A DNA stretch of 64,000 nucleotides from the NCBI GenBank assembly GCA_963580285.1, contig OY757011.1:121861846-121925845 (forward strand). Reading direction: 5' to 3'. Made by a program: the position numbers and the translations under genes. The notes beneath the pieces are model-generated. The model saw only the letters and a program-made list of their open reading frames with translations, was not told the DNA's origin and did no database searches. Source of the stretch: Lucinisca nassula. Its lineage: Eukaryota > Mollusca > Bivalvia > Lucinida > Lucinidae. Below are positions 60,297 to 64,000 of this stretch, one piece after another (the stretch's first letter is position 1; each line of letters begins with the position of its first letter).

Positions 60297-60612
60297 AGCC
60301 CACCGCCATGCAACCGAAGAGCGAATCATAGTTGTCTGTCGTAAAAGGATCGACAACCAAACACGCGGTCTGTTGCGTAACATCCATGTTATTACCATTT
60401 TCTTTCTTTTTTAATTTCTTTTTTGTAATTCGCAATAATTTTCCTGAACTGACCAGAACTATTTTCACAATTATCACTACTTAGTATTCTTCCGAATTTT
60501 TTAACTAAATCTCCATAAAATTTGGGTCCCCACAGTCCCTCGTGCAGAAGTGTCTTCAAACAACCGTCATATTTATCAATAATGTCATAATGTCGACGAT
60601 AAATATTTGAAA
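60297..60612 (-). pseudogene. Penelope-like element C-terminal remnant, minus
   Basis: Minus strand reads NIYRRHYDIIDKYDGCLKTL, EGLWGPKFYGDLVKKFGRIL, QFRKIIANYKK, then a frameshift in an A-rich tract and NMDVTQQTACLVVDPFTTDN. It parallels 57016-57237 and extends further upstream. The frame ends abruptly at 60613, where a hairpin MITE begins. Confidence 0.55.
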
Positions 60613-60613
60613 A

Positions 60614-60893
60614 CATCACGAGAACACGCCTATATGATTTTGACCCCTCGTACCCCATTTTTATATAGTAAAAGTGGGGTTCAAGGGGGTATATATTATT
60701 TTTCTTATTTCTGCTCAAAAACATAGATTGTGGGTACTCGATAGAACCGCCTCAACGCGGCGGTTCTATCGAATCCCCGCAATCTATGTTTTGAGCAGAA
60801 ATAAGAAAAAATATCACAATTTTTCCTCTTAAAATCTCGATTTTTTTTGCCAAAACGTTGGCAATGTATTTGTATAGGGGTGTTTTCATAATG
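60614..60893. mobile_element. Hairpin MITE, intact copy
   Basis: Left CATCACGAGAACACGCC, right GGGGTGTTTTCATAATG. The first stem is 'cgtaccccatttttatatag' with 'taaaagtggggtt'. The central palindrome has arms of about 60 nt from 'tttttcttatttctgctcaa' to 'ttgagcagaaataagaaaaa' with loop near 60753. Inserted at the edge of the PLE remnant. Confidence 0.85.
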
Positions 60894-60926
60894 TGTTTTC
60901 GCAGTTTATGTTAACGATAGCCTTGT

Positions 60927-61274
60927 ACCGGCCCCGATAGCTCAGTTGGTAGAGTGTCCGCTCCGGGGAACGGGAGGTCACGGGTTCGATCCCGGGCCGC
61001 GACATACCAAAGTCGTTAAAAATGGTATTAGCTGCTCCTAGCTTGGCACTCAGATTTGCGGGGTAGAGCTAGGCCTGGTCGACCCAGTGTCAGGATAATG
61101 TGACTGGGTGTGGCATCATGTAATGTGTCTGGGACATGATACTTCAGTGAGGCAGCACTATAAAGGTGAGCATTGAGCTCCCTGTCGCAACCAGACACCG
61201 TCGTGATATGACTGAAAAATTGTTGAAAGCGACGTTAAACCCGAATTCACACACACACACACACTAACACACGG
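60927..61274 (+). repeat. Complete tRNA-derived SINE with target duplication
   Basis: tRNA-like head 60931-61003 with A box (TAGCTCAGTTGGTAGAGTG) and B box (GGTTCGATCCC). It is followed by a body ('ggcactcagatttgcggggt', 'gaggcagcactataaaggtg', 'gagctccctgtcgcaaccag'), a conserved 'gaaagcgacgttaaaccc' segment and a (CA)n tail. Flanked by tagccttgt on both sides (60918-60926, 61275-61283). The GTTAAACCC segment links it to the other SINEs here. Confidence 0.85.
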
Positions 61275-61309
61275 TAGCCTTGTTTTAGAAGTTTTTCACG
61301 ACAGAACCA

Positions 61310-61405
61310 AGGGCGATGATTTGGCCACGTTAAATCGATTTAAGACCCCATCAGTATAAACTTTTTGCTGACCGTTCTTCTGTTGTGGGTTATTATTGTT
61401 ATAGT
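61310..61405 (+). repeat. CCGTTCC repeat fragment
   Basis: 'ggccacgttaaatcgattta' and 'gctgaccgttcttctgttg' match the region around 57500-57580. Truncated. Confidence 0.5.
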
Positions 61406-61459
61406 TCGTCTTCGCCGGCATGCATTGCTAATAGCAAACACACGAAGTGTTTGCTTTAC

Positions 61460-61554
61460 TGTAGAGAGACTGGAACAACATACTTAGGCACCCAAATCTC
61501 GCCTGGAATCTCGTTCAATTTCTCGCGATAATCCGCCATCTTTACAGAGTTCAT
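61460..61554 (-). CDS. Candidate first coding exon, minus strand (unrecognised)
   Basis: On the minus strand, ATG at 61554 and a second in-frame ATG at 61539 lie in the sequence AAGATGGCGG, an excellent start context that is also the core of a YY1-type promoter motif. The frame reads MADYREKLNEIPGEIWVPKY and on for 26 codons to a donor CTACA|GTAAAG (exon end 61460, 2 nt into a codon). Without splicing it stops at once. Sequence upstream (61555-61800) is moderately GC/CpG-rich, as expected near a promoter. No second exon was found and the protein is not recognised. Confidence 0.35.
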
Positions 61555-62258
61555 GAGAATTGTATTTCTATCCAAAAAATGCTTCTCAAAACCAAAAGGA
61601 GTTACGATCTATTACAAGAGAAACACAAAATGCGTCGAAATAATTTTAAAAAGCTCTTTTCAAGACCGATGCATCAAACGCTGAAGTTTGATCGCGGGAA
61701 AGCTACGAAAATACGTCACGCGTTTAAATTAACTGAAACGTACCGCACTGAGCCGCAAAGGTTAGACGGTAAAACCCAGCACCGCGACTGGACCAACGAG
61801 TAACCGGAGCATATGCCGAAGCATTTACCGGAACTTCTCGGTAGGGTGGAAAGCGATTCTCGTCTGGCCAAGCAATTACAACTTTTCGTAAACTATCACT
61901 CAGGGGTATAAAATAAAGCCATGGGAATTGTATGAGACACAGTGATCTATCTGGCTACCTGTGGATTTCTTCCTTCCCAAGATTTACAAAATGATGATAA
62001 GCCCCAAATCTATAGTACTAACGCTAGTCCTTCAGGGTACTTTAAAGTTTCCACGCTGCAAATTAACTGAGTCACCAACTCAATATATTAATATAGATAG
62101 ATAAATAGGGGTGTAAATGAGTGTGTTTGCTCAAAAGGCAGTGCCTTTATTTCATATTATACTTTTATTTTGGATAGCCATTTGGCCATTTTCATGGAAA
62201 GTTACTGTCCCTTTGGCTTTCCGCTTGTGACGTTTTCATTAAAGTGAATTTGTTTTAT
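61555..62258. other. Unassigned; possible upstream region of the minus-strand exon
   Basis: A plus-strand frame at 61579-61803 has no recognisable motif. 62160-62245 is a fragment of the CCGTTCCAAGGCGG repeat ('ttttggatagccatttggcc'). Nothing else was recognised. Confidence 0.4.
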
Positions 62259-62538
62259 CATCACGAAAACAAGCCGTTATCATTTTGACCCCCTTGAACC
62301 CCGCTTTTATATAGTAAAACTCGGGTTTCCGGGGGTATACCTTATTTTTCTTATTTCTGCTCTAAAATATAGATTGTGGGTACTCGTTAGAACCGCCACG
62401 ATGAGGCGGTTCTAACGAGAGCTCACAATCTATATTTTGAGCAGAAATAAGAAAAATATCACAATTTTTCATCATAAAATTTTCATTTTTTCGGCGATAA
62501 AGGTGGCAATGTATTTGTATAGGCGCGTTTGCGTATTG
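62259..62538. mobile_element. Hairpin MITE, intact copy
   Basis: Left CATCACGAAAACAAGCC, 'cccccttgaaccccgctttt' stem, central arms 'ttatttctgctctaaaatat' / 'atattttgagcagaaataag' around loop 'gccacgatgaggcgg', right AGGCGCGTTTGCGTATTG. It sits inside a copy of the CCGTTCCAAGGCGG repeat (62160-62245 and 62540-62590 are its two sides). Confidence 0.85.
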
Positions 62539-62624
62539 TTTGTGTTTCTTTACGGTTGGTGTCTTTGATGGGAAGAGTGAGGAAATTTGAACAGATGACA
62601 AATTTAATAATGTTATTATCCCAT

Positions 62625-62835
62625 AAAGAAATATTTAGGGCAGATAGCAAATATCATAAAGTAATTAACGCATCAAGCAGAACTTAAATATTTAGGACAG
62701 ACAGCAAATACTATTGATAAAAAACATAAAACACCACACAAATATTGAGAGCAATTCGCAAATTTTATAACGATATTAATCCATAAAAGCACCACAACAA
62801 TACTTAGGGCAGATGGCAAATATCGTACTGTTTGT
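62625..62835. repeat. Short degenerate tandem repeat
   Basis: 'atttagggcagatagcaaat', 'atttaggacagacagcaaat', 'attgagagcaattcgcaaat' and 'cttagggcagatggcaaata' recur at roughly 55-bp spacing. Confidence 0.6.
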
Positions 62836-63584
62836 TTAAACATATTTATTGCGAAAGAATAATGTTTTACCCTAACAACATTGAGATGCTACAACAATAT
62901 AGGATTAGAATGCAATTTATCAGCTTATTTAGTTCTGTTCCTATGTAATGTTACGAACTGACATACATAAATTGCATAAATCGTGACAGAAATTAATGTT
63001 CAGGGACCAGTCGTTCAAAACTAATGACGTCGTTAGTTAACGTATCGTTAAAACTTTGATCATTTATTATGGCAAATATGCTAATATTTTTGCTAAAAAA
63101 ATGTGAGCAGCTTTTGCGAATGCAAATGCTAAAGCTGATCACAATTTTTTCAGCGAAAATACCAAAATTTTAAATATTAAAAATGATAGAACAGTTAACA
63201 ATTTGACCACTAACGAGCTTGTTAAGCTAACGGTGCTTTGAACAACTGGCCCAAGGACTTTTTGTATGTTAACGCATCTTTAATGATAATACATTTTACA
63301 GCGTTGTTCTGATGACAGAAATAGTGAATTGTACAACACATGATTCAGAATAATAATTATAAGAAAGACGAAAGCTATGAGTTATGAGAATTGCGTGTTA
63401 TGTGATGGTGAAAAACGATGTAGAAATTAAACTAATACGGTAGAAAAACAGATGGGAAGATTCTGGTACTGGGGTCAGTGGGGGAGGGAGTGAATCAGTG
63501 CATTGTTGGGCTGTTGCCAGTTAAAAATAATAGTATCGTGAATCGTAGGAACCATAGTTTAAGTACGTTTATGAGATGGTGTAA
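62836..63584. other. Unassigned AT-rich stretch
   Basis: No exon, RNA gene or transposon end recognised. An open frame at 63478-63669 runs into the ribozyme repeat and is not supported. Confidence 0.4.
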
Positions 63585-63660
63585 CTACATCACAGTGTCG
63601 TTTATATTTTCTTGTCATTTGGGATCATTGAGTCCATTGTTGAATTTTGTAATATTTGAA

Positions 63661-63704
63661 GGTCACTGATGAGGCCATATTGGCCGAAACTAGCTAGTCT
63701 GGCC
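63661..63704 (+). ncRNA. Hammerhead ribozyme motif (type I, short stem III)
   Basis: All core parts are present. CUGAUGA is at 63666-63672; stem II GGCC/GGCC with loop AUAUU at 63673-63685; GAA at 63686-63688; stem III ACUA/UAGU with a 2-nt loop at 63689-63698; cleavage base C at 63699. Stem I GGUCA (63661-63665) pairs with UGGCC (63700-63704) with one G-U pair. Stem III (ACUAGCUAGU) is self-complementary, so activity would be expected as a dimer. Such minimal type I hammerheads in tandem units are known from Penelope-like elements and retrozyme-type repeats. Confidence 0.8.
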
Positions 63705-63918
63705 CTGACAACATGTACACTCTATATTTTCCAGTTCTGTGATGTATTCCTTGCTTTCAAAGGACAACCCTTTATAGAACACATTTAACGTAACTACAGC
63801 TGATGTCTAGGAATGTGTGGCGGCCGTAAAAAGTCTCCCTGCACTACATCATAATGTAGTTTATATTTTCTTGTCCTTTGGGATCATTGATTCCATTGTT
63901 GAATTTGAAATATTTGAG

Positions 63919-63962
63919 GGTCACTGATGAGGACTAATTGGCCGAAACTAGCTAGTCTTGCA
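63919..63962 (+). ncRNA. Second hammerhead motif, partly decayed
   Basis: Core CUGAUGA (63924-63930), GAA (63944-63946), the same stem III and cleavage C (63957) are kept. Stem II (GGAC/GGCC) has one mismatch, and stem I (GGUCA versus UUGCA) is largely lost. Probably inactive or weak. Confidence 0.6.
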
Positions 63963-64000
63963 CAGAAAACATGTACACTCTATATTTTCCAGTTTTGTGG

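Larger units (their letters stand above)
63585..64000 (+). repeat. ~259-bp tandem repeat, 1.6 units in window
   Basis: 'gtttatattttcttgtc' at 63600 and 63859, 'gggatcattga', 'gaaactagctagtct/tt' and 'aacatgtacactctatattt' all recur at a 259-bp offset. The array runs off the end of the window. Each unit holds a hammerhead-type motif. Confidence 0.85.

Noticed and set aside
60931..61003. tRNA gene
   Set aside because: A and B boxes are good, but the sequence continues into a SINE body and (CA)n tail within a 9-bp target duplication, so it is a tRNA-derived SINE head.

Overview
This is nuclear DNA of an animal, most likely a bivalve or closely related mollusc. The reasons are GT-AG spliced exons in AT-rich sequence, tRNA-derived SINEs with GTTAAAC-type tails, Penelope-like retroelement remnants, a Spy-type DNA transposon, and very many mobile elements carrying tandem repeats of about 145-190 bp, an arrangement known from bivalve pearl/Helitron-like elements. 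The species cannot be named from the sequence. There is one short assembly gap (44849-44871).

Host genes are sparse. The only one that can be read through is a plus-strand three-coding-exon gene (4938-5193, 19983-20108, 21533-21765). It encodes a 204-residue protein with two transmembrane segments and a cytoplasmic tail carrying PPxY motifs. Its first intron (about 14.8 kb) is almost entirely repeats. Weaker candidates are a first coding exon on the minus strand at 61460-61554, a possible two-exon fragment at 33084-33550, and an exon-like segment at 24594-24677.

Layout: 0-4.8 kb holds SINEs, a ~190-bp satellite and MITEs. 5.6-10.7 kb is one satellite-bearing element with a ~145-bp and a ~165-bp array. 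11.6-13.9 kb is two nested satellite elements. 14.6-19.2 kb holds more arrays and MITEs. 21.9-33.5 kb is mostly short elements, SINEs and unique-looking AT-rich DNA. 33.6-43.7 kb is a cluster of minus-oriented satellite elements, including a recent 977-bp tandem duplication and a hAT-like insertion. 44-49.9 kb holds a Penelope-like fragment and more arrays. 49.9-56 kb is a nest: satellite element > Spy transposon (3.98 kb, ~640-bp inverted repeats) > smaller inverted-repeat satellite element, plus a SINE in one Spy arm. 56.2-58.3 kb is an inverted-repeat element made of small palindromes that encloses a Penelope-like 3' coding end. 58.3-64 kb holds a CATGCA microsatellite, Penelope-like pieces, hairpin MITEs, a complete tRNA-SINE and, at 63.6-64 kb, a ~259-bp tandem repeat carrying a hammerhead ribozyme motif.

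The most interesting structure is in the mobile DNA. A MITE with a very long central hairpin serves as the empty-site reference for two insertions of satellite-bearing Helitron-like elements into its T-rich run. Several unrelated satellite elements share one end architecture (a perfect small hairpin followed by CTTGTT). The Spy element joins AAA|TTT with no target duplication. The hammerhead repeat fits the ribozyme-bearing terminal repeats described for Penelope-like elements.
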